DNA of 64,000 nt from Flavobacterium magnum (lineage in GTDB: Bacteria > Bacteroidota > Bacteroidia > Flavobacteriales > Flavobacteriaceae), in contig NZ_CP028811.1 of the NCBI RefSeq assembly GCF_003055625.1, forward strand, positions 2,666,001-2,730,000, in the 5' to 3' direction. The notes under the pieces were generated by a model that saw only the letters and a list, made by a program, of their open reading frames with translations, searched no databases and was not told where the DNA came from. Shown here piece after piece: positions 54,603 to 63,033 of this stretch. Position numbers and translations under genes: made by a program. Every line of letters begins with the position of its first letter. Positions within the stretch are counted from its first letter, which is position 1.

Positions 54603-55241
54603 ATGAAAAAACTCTTCTGCCTTCTATTCCTGCTACCGCTGTTCGTTCCTGCACAGGAAATTGCGCTGATCAAATACAATGGCGGCGGTGATTGGTATGC
54701 GAACCCAACCTCATTGCCGAACCTGATTAAATTCTGCAACCAAAACATCCGAACCAGGATCAAGGCCAAACCCGCAACAGTAGAGCTGTCCAGCCCGGAT
54801 CTGTTTTCCTATCCTTTCGTACATGCTACCGGCCACGGTAATGTCGTTTTCAGTGATGCGGAAGTGATCAACCTGCGTAAATACATGCTTTCGGGCGGAT
54901 TTGTGCATTTTGACGACAATTACGGCATGGACCAGTACCTGCGTAAGGAAATAAGGAAGGTCTTCCCTGACCAGGAGTTGGTCGAAATACCGGCGTCCCA
55001 TCCCATTTTCCAGAAACCCTTCCCATTTCCTTCCGGCCTGCCTAAAATCCATGAACATGATGGGAAACGTCCTCAGGCATTCGGCATTTTTATTGAAAAC
55101 CGTCTCGTGTTCCTGTATACTTTTGAATGCGACCTCGGCGACGGCTGGGAGGATCCTGAAGTACACAACGACCCGAAGGAAGTGCGCGAGAAAGCATTGA
55201 AGATGGGCGCCAACATCCTCAATTACGTTTTCAACAATTAA
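54603..55241 (+). CDS. Secreted DUF4159 protein
   Basis: 212 residues from the ATG at 54603, with signal peptide MKKLFCLLFLLPLFVPAQ. The mature part matches DUF4159: KYNGGGDWYANPTSLPNLI, the GGFVHFDDNYGMDQ turn and ASHPIFQKPFPFPSGLP. The fold resembles a class I glutamine amidotransferase-like domain; function unknown. It sits in the tsaD run with a one-base gap to the permease gene. Confidence 0.82.
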   Translation: MKKLFCLLFLLPLFVPAQEIALIKYNGGGDWYANPTSLPNLIKFCNQNIRTRIKAKPATVELSSPDLFSYPFVHATGHGNVVFSDAEVINLRKYMLSGGFVHFDDNYGMDQYLRKEIRKVFPDQELVEIPASHPIFQKPFPFPSGLPKIHEHDGKRPQAFGIFIENRLVFLYTFECDLGDGWEDPEVHNDPKEVREKALKMGANILNYVFNN

Positions 55242-55242
55242 T

Positions 55243-56334
55243 ATGATTACGTCAGGGACAATCTCAAACGGCATCCTCAAGGCCATTGCTACACTGGCGT
55301 TGGTCGTTGCGGCCATATACTTTATCTGGCAGATACAGACGGTCATTTATTACCTGATTGCAGCGCTGATCCTGACACTGATCGGCAATCCTATACAGCT
55401 TTTTTTTCGGCGGAAACTCAAATTTTCGGTGACTATGGCCACCGCCGCGACACTGTTTATCTTCCTGCTGATAATCGTTGGGTTGATTATGATGTTTGTC
55501 CCGCTTGTGCTCTCACAAAGCGAAAACCTCTCGGTACTGGACACCAGGGAAATCGAGGCCAATGTGAGCGCGTTGCTTTCCAAAATCAACCATTTCCTGA
55601 TTTCTCATGGCATCGACAGCAAAAACACCATCAACATTTCAAAAATCACGTCGAAACTGGATTTTAACTTCATTCCTGCGTTCCTGAATTCGGTTTTGGG
55701 CACGTTGAGCAGTTTCGGGATGGGTCTCGCGTCCGTCCTGTTCATCACGTTCTTTTTCCTGAAAGACAAAATCAGCTTCATTATCGGAATAAAAAAAATA
55801 CTGCCTGACAATCATGAGGAGAAAATCCTGAATTCTCTCAACAAAATCAACGATTTGCTGAGCCGTTATTTTATCGGGCTGCTGCTGCAGTTGTTCATTG
55901 TGTTTGTAATGTACTGGATTGTACTGCTGATTTTTGGCATAGAAAACGGATTTGTGATTGCGTTCCTTTGCGCAGTACTCAATATCATCCCGTATATCGG
56001 GCCACTGATCGGATCGGTACTGGCGGCCATCCTGACGATGATCAGTAATTTAGGACTGGATTTTCAGACGGAGATCCTGCCAAAAACCATTTACGTGGTT
56101 ATCGGTTTTGCCGTCGTACAGTTCATCGATAACAATTTCTCCCAGCCGATTATTTTTTCCAAAAGTACCAATTCGCATCCGCTCGAGATTTTTCTGGCGA
56201 TCCTGATCGGCGGCTTCCTGTTTGGGGTACTGGGCATGATAGTAGCGGTTCCGGTTTATACCATGCTTAAAGTGATTGGCAAGGAATTTATGCCTGAAAA
56301 CCAAATTATCAGGCTATTGACTAAAAATATTTAG
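55243..56334 (+). CDS. AI-2E family transporter (PerM-like permease)
   Basis: 363 residues with about seven hydrophobic segments, including IATLALVVAAIYFIWQIQ and the characteristic C-terminal pattern FLCAVLNIIPYIGPLIGSVLAAIL, with the family PYIGP loop. Some members export autoinducer-2, others are ion antiporters, so the substrate is open. Its TAG stop overlaps the GTG of the following gene by one base. Confidence 0.88.
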   Translation: MITSGTISNGILKAIATLALVVAAIYFIWQIQTVIYYLIAALILTLIGNPIQLFFRRKLKFSVTMATAATLFIFLLIIVGLIMMFVPLVLSQSENLSVLDTREIEANVSALLSKINHFLISHGIDSKNTINISKITSKLDFNFIPAFLNSVLGTLSSFGMGLASVLFITFFFLKDKISFIIGIKKILPDNHEEKILNSLNKINDLLSRYFIGLLLQLFIVFVMYWIVLLIFGIENGFVIAFLCAVLNIIPYIGPLIGSVLAAILTMISNLGLDFQTEILPKTIYVVIGFAVVQFIDNNFSQPIIFSKSTNSHPLEIFLAILIGGFLFGVLGMIVAVPVYTMLKVIGKEFMPENQIIRLLTKNI

Positions 56335-57521
56335 TGTTGGACCACCCGATATTACGCCCGGAGATCCAGGAGTTCATCGACGCAAAAGTCGGTTCAGATG
56401 TCAAAGCTTTGGCGCTGCTTAAAAACCCATTCCCCGACGTGCGATGGATTGACATCCTCGACCAGATTTCGGCAAAAACAAAAGCGCAGGCGAAACTTCC
56501 CACATGGTTTAAAACGAGCAATATTATCTATCCTTCGAAGCTTTCAGTTGAGCAAACCTCCTCCGAAAGAACCGCGGAATACAAGGCACGACTGGTTTCG
56601 GGCCACAGCCTCATTGATCTTACCGGCGGTTTCGGCGTTGATGATTTTTATTTCTCGAAAAAGGTTGGCACGGTTGTACATTGTGAGATCGACGCCGAAC
56701 TGTCCGAAATCGTAAAGCACAATCTTTCCACGCTGCAAGTGCAGAACATTGTCTGCCTGCAGGGTGACAGCGCGGGTGTTCTAGCGGCATCGGATCAAAA
56801 ATACGACTGGATTTACATTGATCCTTCGAGGCGGAATGAGACAAAGGGCAAAGTCTTTATGCTCAAGGACTGCAGTCCGGACGTACCCCGACTATTGGAC
56901 CTGTATTTCACAAAATCGGACCACATCCTGATTAAGACCGCGCCGTTGCTCGATCTGTCTGCCGGGATGGCAGAATTGCGGCATGTCCGTAAAATCCATA
57001 TTGTCGCGCTCAATAATGAGGTCCGCGAACTGCTTTGGGAACTTTCCGCGGGTTATAGCGGCGAGATTGAAATAGATACCGTGAACCTCACCAAATCAGA
57101 CGAGCAGTATTTCAGTTTCAAACCCGACGCAGCATACCATGCAGTCATCGGATTGCCAAAACGATACCTCTACGAGCCCAATAGCGCGATAATGAAATCG
57201 GGCGGATTTAATGCCATTGCCGAAAAATTTAAACTGACAAAACTGCATCTGCATTCCCATCTGTACACGGCGGATGAAATCCTGCCATTTCCCGGCCGCG
57301 TGTTTGAAGTCACCGGAGTGATTCCTTACGAGAAGCAGGCGATGCGAAAACTGATTGAAAACCGACAATGCAATATTTCAGTGCGTAATTTTCCTGAAAC
57401 TGCCGAAGTCATCCGCAAAAAATGGAAAATAAAAGACGGCGGTGAAACCTATTGTGTTTTTACAACGAACGCGGATAATCGCAAAATAGTTTTAATTTGC
57501 GCCAAAATTACCCCACCATGA
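56334..57521 (+). CDS. Class I SAM-dependent methyltransferase with THUMP-like C-terminal domain
   Basis: 395 residues; start is GTG 56334, overlapping the previous stop, or the adjacent TTG 56337. SAM motif I is LIDLTGGFGVDDFYF, the acidic motif II HCEIDAELSEI, and IYIDPSRR is motif IV. The C-terminal part resembles the THUMP-like domain of a Bacteroidetes methyltransferase family, suggesting an RNA substrate. The next gene overlaps its stop (ATGA). Confidence 0.82.
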   Translation: MLDHPILRPEIQEFIDAKVGSDVKALALLKNPFPDVRWIDILDQISAKTKAQAKLPTWFKTSNIIYPSKLSVEQTSSERTAEYKARLVSGHSLIDLTGGFGVDDFYFSKKVGTVVHCEIDAELSEIVKHNLSTLQVQNIVCLQGDSAGVLAASDQKYDWIYIDPSRRNETKGKVFMLKDCSPDVPRLLDLYFTKSDHILIKTAPLLDLSAGMAELRHVRKIHIVALNNEVRELLWELSAGYSGEIEIDTVNLTKSDEQYFSFKPDAAYHAVIGLPKRYLYEPNSAIMKSGGFNAIAEKFKLTKLHLHSHLYTADEILPFPGRVFEVTGVIPYEKQAMRKLIENRQCNISVRNFPETAEVIRKKWKIKDGGETYCVFTTNADNRKIVLICAKITPP

Positions 57522-58087
57522 AATACGCCCTTCTGCTCGTACTTTGTGCGCTGAGCATCAAACTTTCTGCACAGGATTGTGATTACGCCGAAAAATTCAC
57601 CGACAGCCTTGGTACCTATAAAACGACGAAAGATTACGTAATCAGCGAGAAAAACTTTGCCGGCAAATCCAGTTATATCTTTTTCAAGCTCATCAACAGC
57701 AGTGGCACACCGATCCTGAACTTTCAGGCGATACAAAAAAGTGCCGACTTCATCAAGGCGACCTGTTTTGACAGCAACTCAAAACTGTACCTCCAACTGG
57801 AAAATGGAAAAATCGTTACACTCATCCACGATACCGATGAGAGCTGCGGCACGATGGTACGTATTGAGGAGGAAAATAAGTATTCGCGTTTCCTCTCCGG
57901 AAATTTTCTTTTTGTGAAGGGCAGCATGGAAGACCTCAAGAGCGCACCCATTTCGCTGCTCCGCGTAAAATCAGCGACTGAAATGAGCGATTTTGTCATC
58001 AGGAAAGAGCTCGTCTCTGAACTGACGGGCAAAACCTACCAACCCTCCGCCTATTTTATGAATTTCCTCAAATGCATCGAGGATTAA
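57518..58087 (+). CDS. Secreted protein of unknown function
   Basis: 189 residues from the ATG at 57518, which overlaps the methyltransferase stop by four bases. Signal peptide MKYALLLVLCALSIKLSAQ. The mature part is beta-rich with three Cys in its first half or so (DCDYAEKFTDS, KATCFDSNS, DESCGTMVR) and a fourth near the end, so disulfides in the periplasm are possible. No family recognised. Last gene of the tsaD run; it overlaps the end of the convergent dipeptidase gene by four bases. Confidence 0.7.
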   Translation: MKYALLLVLCALSIKLSAQDCDYAEKFTDSLGTYKTTKDYVISEKNFAGKSSYIFFKLINSSGTPILNFQAIQKSADFIKATCFDSNSKLYLQLENGKIVTLIHDTDESCGTMVRIEEENKYSRFLSGNFLFVKGSMEDLKSAPISLLRVKSATEMSDFVIRKELVSELTGKTYQPSAYFMNFLKCIED

Positions 58088-58695
58088 GGACAATCCCATG
58101 TAAAATCGGACAAAGGGTCCCCGGACGAACCCCCCAGATTGTAATGCCACCACTCTGATGCAAACGCCTTGAAACCGCATTTGAGCATGACTTTCTTAAG
58201 CTTTTTGCGGTTTTTGAGCACAGCGTCTGAAAGATCCTGATAGTCGTGCGCTGCCTCCCTCCCGAAAAAGTCGAAAGGCGTTCCCATATCGAGCTCAATC
58301 CCGTTTTGATCGACCAGGGTAATGTCTACGGCGCCGCCGCGATTGTGTATAGAGCCTTTGGCGGGATCCGCAACGTACTCAGGATTGCTCACGATTTTCC
58401 ACATTTTCCTTTGCACCGACAACGGCCTGTAACAATCGAAAAGTTTGATCTTATAGCCCATTTTCAGGAATTTCCTGTTGGCTTTGAGCAACGACCTCAC
58501 GGTCTTGAGGCGCAGGTAGCATTCGGGACAGTCGTACACTGCCGACTTCAGGAAGTTGTCCTCAGTTGCATATTTCATATCCAGTACAAAATCACTGCTG
58601 TAGTCCCTGATATTGACAAAGGTGGTGTCCGACGGGCTCTCCTGTGCGGTCAGTTTCAGGCAGCAAAACAGCAGTAAGGCAAACAATTTTTTCAT
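58084..58695 (-). CDS. D-alanyl-D-alanine dipeptidase (VanX/DdpX-like, M15D)
   Basis: 203 residues with signal peptide (MKKLFALLLFCCLKLTAQ). The zinc motifs are visible: GSIHNRGGAVDITLVD (S-x-H-x-x-G-x-A-x-D) and FASEWWHYNLGG (E-x-W-H), and FDCYRPLSVQRKMWKI is the substrate Arg region. It cleaves D-Ala-D-Ala in the periplasm; outside a van cluster this points to wall turnover rather than vancomycin resistance. Confidence 0.9.
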   Translation of the reverse strand: MKKLFALLLFCCLKLTAQESPSDTTFVNIRDYSSDFVLDMKYATEDNFLKSAVYDCPECYLRLKTVRSLLKANRKFLKMGYKIKLFDCYRPLSVQRKMWKIVSNPEYVADPAKGSIHNRGGAVDITLVDQNGIELDMGTPFDFFGREAAHDYQDLSDAVLKNRKKLKKVMLKCGFKAFASEWWHYNLGGSSGDPLSDFTWDCP

Positions 58696-58739
58696 GCCTG
58701 AAATATAACAAAAAAACCACTGTCTCCAGTGGTTTTTCG

Positions 58740-58813
<74 letters not shown>

Positions 58814-58828
58814 CTGCTTAAAAGCGTG

Positions 58829-58858
58829 CAAATATAAGATTATAAATTGAAAGTACAA
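58829..58858 (-). promoter_or_regulatory. Promoter of tRNA-Arg
   Basis: On the minus strand TTG, 19 bases, TATATTTG: both elements of the Bacteroidetes promoter at good spacing, 15 bases before the tRNA 5' end. Confidence 0.75.
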
Positions 58859-58885
58859 GCCGTAATTTTATTTCTTTTTATGCAT

Positions 58886-58965
58886 GGGCGTGCCCCTCCT
58901 GGGTCGGGCTATCCGCTATAGTCCTCGCCTTGCAGGCTGCGGGCTGCCGCTGCTGTCCCTCACGC
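58886..58965 (+). repeat. Dispersed intergenic repeat, subtype A, sense copy
   Basis: GGGCGTGCCCCTCC, TCGGGCTATCCGCTATAGTC, a central GCCTTGCAGGC hairpin, GGGCTGCCGCTGCTGTCC and CTCACGC. It lies between the tRNA-Arg promoter and the terminator of the tRNA-Ser/Pro unit. Confidence 0.75.
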
Positions 58966-59007
58966 ATCCCGACGCTGAATTTACGGTCACGTCCGATAGT
59001 GGGAATA

Positions 59008-59039
59008 AAAAAAGCTGAACCTTGCGGGTTCAGCTTTTT
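59008..59039 (-). terminator. Terminator of the tRNA-Ser/tRNA-Pro unit
   Basis: AAAAAGCTGAACC and GGGTTCAGCTTTTT form a long symmetric hairpin with loop TTGC, ending six bases after the tRNA-Pro 3' end on the minus strand. Confidence 0.88.
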
Positions 59040-59044
59040 GATGG

Positions 59045-59119
59045 TCGGGGTGGCAGGATTCGAACCTGCGGCCTCCTGCTCCCAAAGCAGGCGCGATAAC
59101 CGGGCTACGCTACACCCCG
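59045..59119 (-). tRNA. tRNA-Pro (anticodon TGG)
   Basis: On the minus strand: acceptor CGGGGTG with CACCCCG, D-arm GCGTAGCCCGGTTATCGCGC, anticodon stem CTGCT-TTGGGA-AGCAG with TGG in the loop, T-arm GCAGGTTCGAATCCTGC. Discriminator A. Cotranscribed after tRNA-Ser. Confidence 0.95.
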
Positions 59120-59130
59120 AAAAAAACAAG

Positions 59131-59214
59131 CGGAGAGACAGGGACTCGAACCCTGGCGACGTTTGCACGTCGACAGATTAGCAATCTGCTCCGTTACCAC
59201 TCCGGCACCTCTCC
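59131..59214 (-). tRNA. tRNA-Ser (anticodon GCT)
   Basis: On the minus strand: acceptor GGAGAGG with TCTCTCC, anticodon stem CAGATTGCTAATCTG with GCT in the loop, a long variable arm (TCGACGTGCAAACGTCG) as expected for Ser, and T-arm CAGGGTTCGAGTCCCTG. Discriminator G. First of a two-tRNA transcript. Confidence 0.95.
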
Positions 59215-59540
59215 TGTTTTTTAAGAACGCGCTTTTTGTTCAAAGCGGTTGCAAATCTAAGCCTTCGTTATTTATTTTACAAGGAAATGCGGAGTTTTTT
59301 TGCATTTTTTTTCGCTCCGGTATTGAAGCATTTAGTAATCAAACATATAAAGATTTCCAATTCATTTTTGCAGCGTTTAATACAGCGGCATTTACCGCCA
59401 AACCGACCATCTTGGCTTGCACTTTAGATCCGGCAGCCTCGTCACAATATCAGGCTCCCGGATTCAATATCCTTAAAACAGGGAGGTTTTGTTTATGATA
59501 ATTTATTAAATTCGCAACGTAAATAAAAAAATTCCATATC
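59215..59540. other. Intergenic region between tRNA-Ser and thiolase
   Basis: 326 bases without a gene. It holds the divergent tRNA-Ser promoter (59252-59282). The rest is A/T-rich with no repeat, hairpin or credible frame; I could not find a convincing promoter for the thiolase gene. Confidence 0.5.
59252..59282 (-). promoter_or_regulatory. Promoter of the tRNA-Ser/tRNA-Pro unit
   Basis: On the minus strand TTG, 20 bases, TAGATTTG, with the tRNA-Ser 5' end 37 bases downstream. Confidence 0.7.
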
Positions 59541-60719
59541 ATGAATAAAAAAGTTGTAATTGTTGCTGCTGCAAGGACCCCAATCGGAAGTTTTATGGGC
59601 GCCTTATCGACTGTATCCGCACCACATTTGGGCGCCGCGGCGATCAGGGGCGCTTTGGATAAGATCAAACTGGATCCGACCCTCGTTGACGAGGTGATCA
59701 TGGGTCATGTCGTGCAAGCCGGCACAGGGCAGGCTCCGGCGCGCCAGGCGGCACTGTACGCAGGGTTGCCGAACAGTGTCATCGCCACGACGGTCAATAA
59801 GGTTTGCGCTTCGGGTATGAAAGCCGTGATGCAGGGCGCACAGGCCATTATGGCTGGCGATGCCGAGGTTGTGGTCGCCGGCGGTATGGAAAACATGAGT
59901 ATGATTCCGCACTATATGCATTTGCGGAGCGGCGTGAAGTTCGGCCCTGCAACCATGATCGACGGCATGCAGAAAGACGGCCTGACGGATGCATATGACA
60001 ATAACGCGATGGGCGTCTGCGCTGATTTGTGCGCGACGGAGTACGGCTTTTCAAGGGAGGACCAGGATGCGTTCGCCATCCAATCTTACGAGCGCTCGGC
60101 GAAAGCCTGGGACGCGGGTAAATTTGATAATGAGGTTATTCCTGTTGCCGTGCCGCAACGCCGCGGTGAACCGGTCATGGTCACAAAAGACGAAGAGTAT
60201 ACCAATGTTAAACTCGATAAGATCCCATCGTTGAACCCTGCATTTACCAAAGAGGGTACGGTGACGGCTGCAAACGCGTCAACCATCAACGACGGTGCAG
60301 GTGCCGTGATTCTGATGAGTGAGGAAAAAGCCATGTCGTTAGGACTAAAGCCCTTGGCGTATATCAAAGGCTATGCCGACGCGGCCCAGGAACCCAAATG
60401 GTTTACCACGGCTCCTGCTAAAGCGTTGCCGAAAGCGTTGGACAAGGCTGGCATCGCGCTCGCTGACGTCGATTTCTTTGAATTCAACGAAGCGTTTTCA
60501 GTGGTGGGACTTGCAAACGCCAAAATCCTTGGTTTGGATAACGATAAGGTCAATGTCAATGGTGGCGCGGTATCGCTTGGGCATCCGCTGGGTGCCTCGG
60601 GCGTGCGCATCATAATCACACTGATCAATGTCCTGGAACAGCACAATGCACGCCTTGGGGCGGCAGCCATTTGTAACGGCGGCGGCGGCGCATCGGCGAT
60701 TGTGATTGAAAGAAATTAA
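59541..60719 (+). CDS. Acetyl-CoA C-acetyltransferase (thiolase)
   Basis: 392 residues. Cys89 in VNKVCASGMKAV is the acyl-accepting residue; FFEFNEAFSVVG, LGHPLGASGVRI (His) and AICNGGGGASAIV (second Cys) complete the thiolase signatures. It condenses two acetyl-CoA or cleaves 3-oxoacyl-CoA. Length fits the biosynthetic-type family (AtoB/PhaA). No partner dehydrogenase or hydratase is adjacent. Monocistronic. Confidence 0.92.
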   Translation: MNKKVVIVAAARTPIGSFMGALSTVSAPHLGAAAIRGALDKIKLDPTLVDEVIMGHVVQAGTGQAPARQAALYAGLPNSVIATTVNKVCASGMKAVMQGAQAIMAGDAEVVVAGGMENMSMIPHYMHLRSGVKFGPATMIDGMQKDGLTDAYDNNAMGVCADLCATEYGFSREDQDAFAIQSYERSAKAWDAGKFDNEVIPVAVPQRRGEPVMVTKDEEYTNVKLDKIPSLNPAFTKEGTVTAANASTINDGAGAVILMSEEKAMSLGLKPLAYIKGYADAAQEPKWFTTAPAKALPKALDKAGIALADVDFFEFNEAFSVVGLANAKILGLDNDKVNVNGGAVSLGHPLGASGVRIIITLINVLEQHNARLGAAAICNGGGGASAIVIERN

Positions 60720-60742
60720 GCAACGCGAATGATCTGCTACAG

Positions 60743-60765
60743 GCGTCCCGAAATTCTCGGGACGC
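60743..60765 (+). terminator. Perfect hairpin after the thiolase gene
   Basis: GCGTCCCGA, loop AATTC, TCGGGACGC: perfect 9-bp stem 23 bases after the stop, but only a weak T-rich tail (TGTGTTTAG), so termination is uncertain. Confidence 0.5.
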
Positions 60766-60770
60766 TGTGT

Positions 60771-60847
60771 TTAGCCCCGATGGAAGCGGCATCCTTTTGT
60801 TTTTTGAAAAAAAACAAAAGATACAGCGGACAGCGGGATAAAGCTCC
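60771..60847 (-). repeat. Dispersed intergenic repeat, subtype B, antisense copy
   Basis: On the minus strand GGAGCTTTATCCCGCTGTCCGC, TGTATCTTTTGTTTTTTTTC, a long A/T hairpin (CTTTTGTTTTTT against AAAAAACAAAAG), GGATGCCGCTTCC and ATCGGGGCTAA. The match to 26960-27042 is close along the whole length. Confidence 0.8.
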
Positions 60848-60934
60848 AGAAAAATATCCAAATATTGAACGGAAGTTTTAAAATGCCGAATGATTTTCGG
60901 ACATTTGGAAGCCAACACCAAAATTGATTACTTA

Positions 60935-61696
60935 ATGTACGGAATCTGCAATCTGGCCATCATTCCATTACGTGCTGAGGCGAGCGACCGCAGCGAAATT
61001 GTGTCGCAGGTATTGTTTGGCGAGCATTTCGAAGTGCTGGAAGTTCAAAAGCAATGGGCGAAAGTCAGGCTCCATTTTGACGGTTACGAAGGATGGATTG
61101 ATGTAAAACAGTACCAACCCGTACTGGCCGGGGATTATGCCCAGCTTTGTGAAGATGCGCTGGTGATGAACGCTGACCTGATCGAATATGTCACCTCAGG
61201 GGATAACCTGCTGATGCCGGTGCCGTTGGGTGCGTCATTGTCATTCCTGAACCATACCGGAATCAATACGCCGGAATTTGTTTTTGAGGGCTTGCGGACC
61301 AGCGGCCTGAAGCCCAAATCTGAACTGGTGAACACCGCTTTCCTTTACCTGCATGCGCCGTACCTGTGGGGCGGCAAGACGCCTTTTGGCATTGATTGCT
61401 CAGGATTCACCCAAATGGTATACAAGCTCAATGGCTACAAGTTGCTGCGGGATGCCTCGCAACAGGCGACGCAGGGTGATGCGCTGAGTTTCATCGAGGA
61501 AAGCGAACCGGGTGACCTCGCCTTTTTTGACAATGAGGAGGGCAACATCATCCATGTGGGCATCATCATGAAAGACAACTACATCATACATGCCAGCGGA
61601 AAAGTCCGTATTGACCGGCTTGACCATCTCGGGATTTACAATGCAGAAACCAACAGGCACACGCATAAGCTCCGGGTCATCAAGAAAGTGATATAA
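60935..61696 (+). CDS. SH3-domain NlpC/P60 peptidase
   Basis: 253 residues from the ATG at 60935; a longer frame to 60890 has an unlikely start. The N-terminal part is a bacterial SH3 domain (IIPLRAEASDRSEIVSQVLFGE, KVRLHFDGYEGWID). The C-terminal NlpC/P60 domain shows FGIDCSGFTQMVYKLNG with catalytic Cys, and GDLAFFDNEEGNIIHVGIIM with His. Such enzymes cut gamma-D-Glu-diaminopimelate bonds of wall peptides. No signal peptide is evident, so it may act on imported or recycled muropeptides. Confidence 0.88.
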   Translation: MYGICNLAIIPLRAEASDRSEIVSQVLFGEHFEVLEVQKQWAKVRLHFDGYEGWIDVKQYQPVLAGDYAQLCEDALVMNADLIEYVTSGDNLLMPVPLGASLSFLNHTGINTPEFVFEGLRTSGLKPKSELVNTAFLYLHAPYLWGGKTPFGIDCSGFTQMVYKLNGYKLLRDASQQATQGDALSFIEESEPGDLAFFDNEEGNIIHVGIIMKDNYIIHASGKVRIDRLDHLGIYNAETNRHTHKLRVIKKVI

Positions 61697-61726
61697 AAAA
61701 AGCCTGCTTTGATAGCAGGCTTTTTT
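61695..61726. terminator. Bidirectional terminator
   Basis: AAAAAAGCCTGCT, loop TTGAT, AGCAGGCTTTTTT: symmetric stem with A and T runs on both sides, serving the NlpC/P60 gene and the convergent TPR gene. Confidence 0.88.
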
Positions 61727-61743
61727 ATTGCGTTTGCACGCCG

Positions 61744-63015
61744 TTATTCTTTTATCGTGGCTTTAAGTGCCTTTGCCTTATCGAGCATGTCAAGCGCATT
61801 GTAGACGCTGACAAGGGATCTTTTGGCCTCGTTGTCGTTAGGGTCTTGCTTCAGGTGTTTTTCAAGGTAAGCAACTGATTCGGCCAAGACTGCGTCGCGT
61901 TGCTTCTTCAGCTCATCATACTTTTTATTGTCAGCCGCAGAATTCCCTAATTGGTTCATTTGATTAAGCAACTTGTCAGACACATCCAACTTAAGTGCTG
62001 CCATATTGAAGTTAACTGAGGGAAAATCCGGCTTGAGTTCCATAACCCTGTTATAGAATTTCTCAGCACTTACAAAATCCTTGTTTTTGTAGCTTACAAC
62101 ACCCATGTTGAAAATCAATTGTGCATTGCTCGGGTCTTTCTCAAGGATTTTAGAAATGATTTTTTTATAGGTTTCCTCATCCTTGTTGGTGTAGTATAGC
62201 GCCGCCTCATCTAACATAATCGAAGTGTCCGTCGGGTTTGCCGCTTCCGCTTCAGCGATAATGGCCTTGACCTCGTCATTCAGCACGCCTTTCTTCATCT
62301 GGATGATGGCGATGCTCCTGAGGATGCCCGGCCTTTTGGACAGGTTTTTCTCATCGGTCGGTTTTTCATACGTACCCCCTTTTACGGCATTGTCACGGGA
62401 TTCTTTGTTGATGAATCCTTCTTCCTTCCCGGTAAGCTTTGACACCGCAATGTAACTGGTTCCTTCACCTGTATAATTAATTTGTCTGAGTTCCATCAGC
62501 AACGGCAGTGCGAGATCATTGTCGTTGGAATTCAGGGCCGCGCTCGACGCGTTAAACAGATAGTCTGTCTGGGTCTTGTCCAATTGGTAAAGTTGGTAAT
62601 ACTTTTGGGAAGATTCCTTGTATTTTCCCGCGGCGTAATCTTTATACGCGTCATTTTTCATCGCATTGGTAATCACAAGTTGCGCGGCTTCTGCCTGCTT
62701 GCTGTACTTTGATTTCCCGCTTTTTTTCTCCACCTCGTTGAGTGATTGGTAGCTTTTAAGCGCTTCTGCGTAATTTTTTGATGATTCAACGCCCCTCTTG
62801 GCCAATTCGGCGTAAACGTTTCCTTTAATATAGAAAAACTGCGCGCGGTCATCATCATTGGCCAGTAAGGCTTCTGCCTGAGCCAGGTTGTTCTGGGCGC
62901 CTGCCATGTCACCACTCTTGACTGCCTTTTCTGCAGCCTTCAACTGGTCCTTCTGTGCAAAAGATCCGGCTGAAAACAGCAACGCGGACGCCATTATTAC
63001 AAATTTAGTTTTCAT
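61744..63015 (-). CDS. Secreted tetratricopeptide repeat protein
   Basis: 423 residues with signal peptide (MKTKFVIMASALLFSAGSFAQ). Several TPR-like helix pairs are visible, for example QLIFNMGVVSYKNKDFVSAEKF and the 62700-62900 region around ALKSYQSLNEVEK. TPR arrays bind other proteins; the partner is unknown. It follows gyrA by 18 bases on the same strand, an arrangement I recall from other flavobacteria. Confidence 0.85.
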   Translation of the reverse strand: MKTKFVIMASALLFSAGSFAQKDQLKAAEKAVKSGDMAGAQNNLAQAEALLANDDDRAQFFYIKGNVYAELAKRGVESSKNYAEALKSYQSLNEVEKKSGKSKYSKQAEAAQLVITNAMKNDAYKDYAAGKYKESSQKYYQLYQLDKTQTDYLFNASSAALNSNDNDLALPLLMELRQINYTGEGTSYIAVSKLTGKEEGFINKESRDNAVKGGTYEKPTDEKNLSKRPGILRSIAIIQMKKGVLNDEVKAIIAEAEAANPTDTSIMLDEAALYYTNKDEETYKKIISKILEKDPSNAQLIFNMGVVSYKNKDFVSAEKFYNRVMELKPDFPSVNFNMAALKLDVSDKLLNQMNQLGNSAADNKKYDELKKQRDAVLAESVAYLEKHLKQDPNDNEAKRSLVSVYNALDMLDKAKALKATIKE

Positions 63016-63033
63016 ATAAATTCATTTTAATTA

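Noticed and set aside
59163..59498. 111-codon plus-strand frame
   Set aside because: Its start lies inside tRNA-Ser on the other strand and it covers the tRNA promoter.
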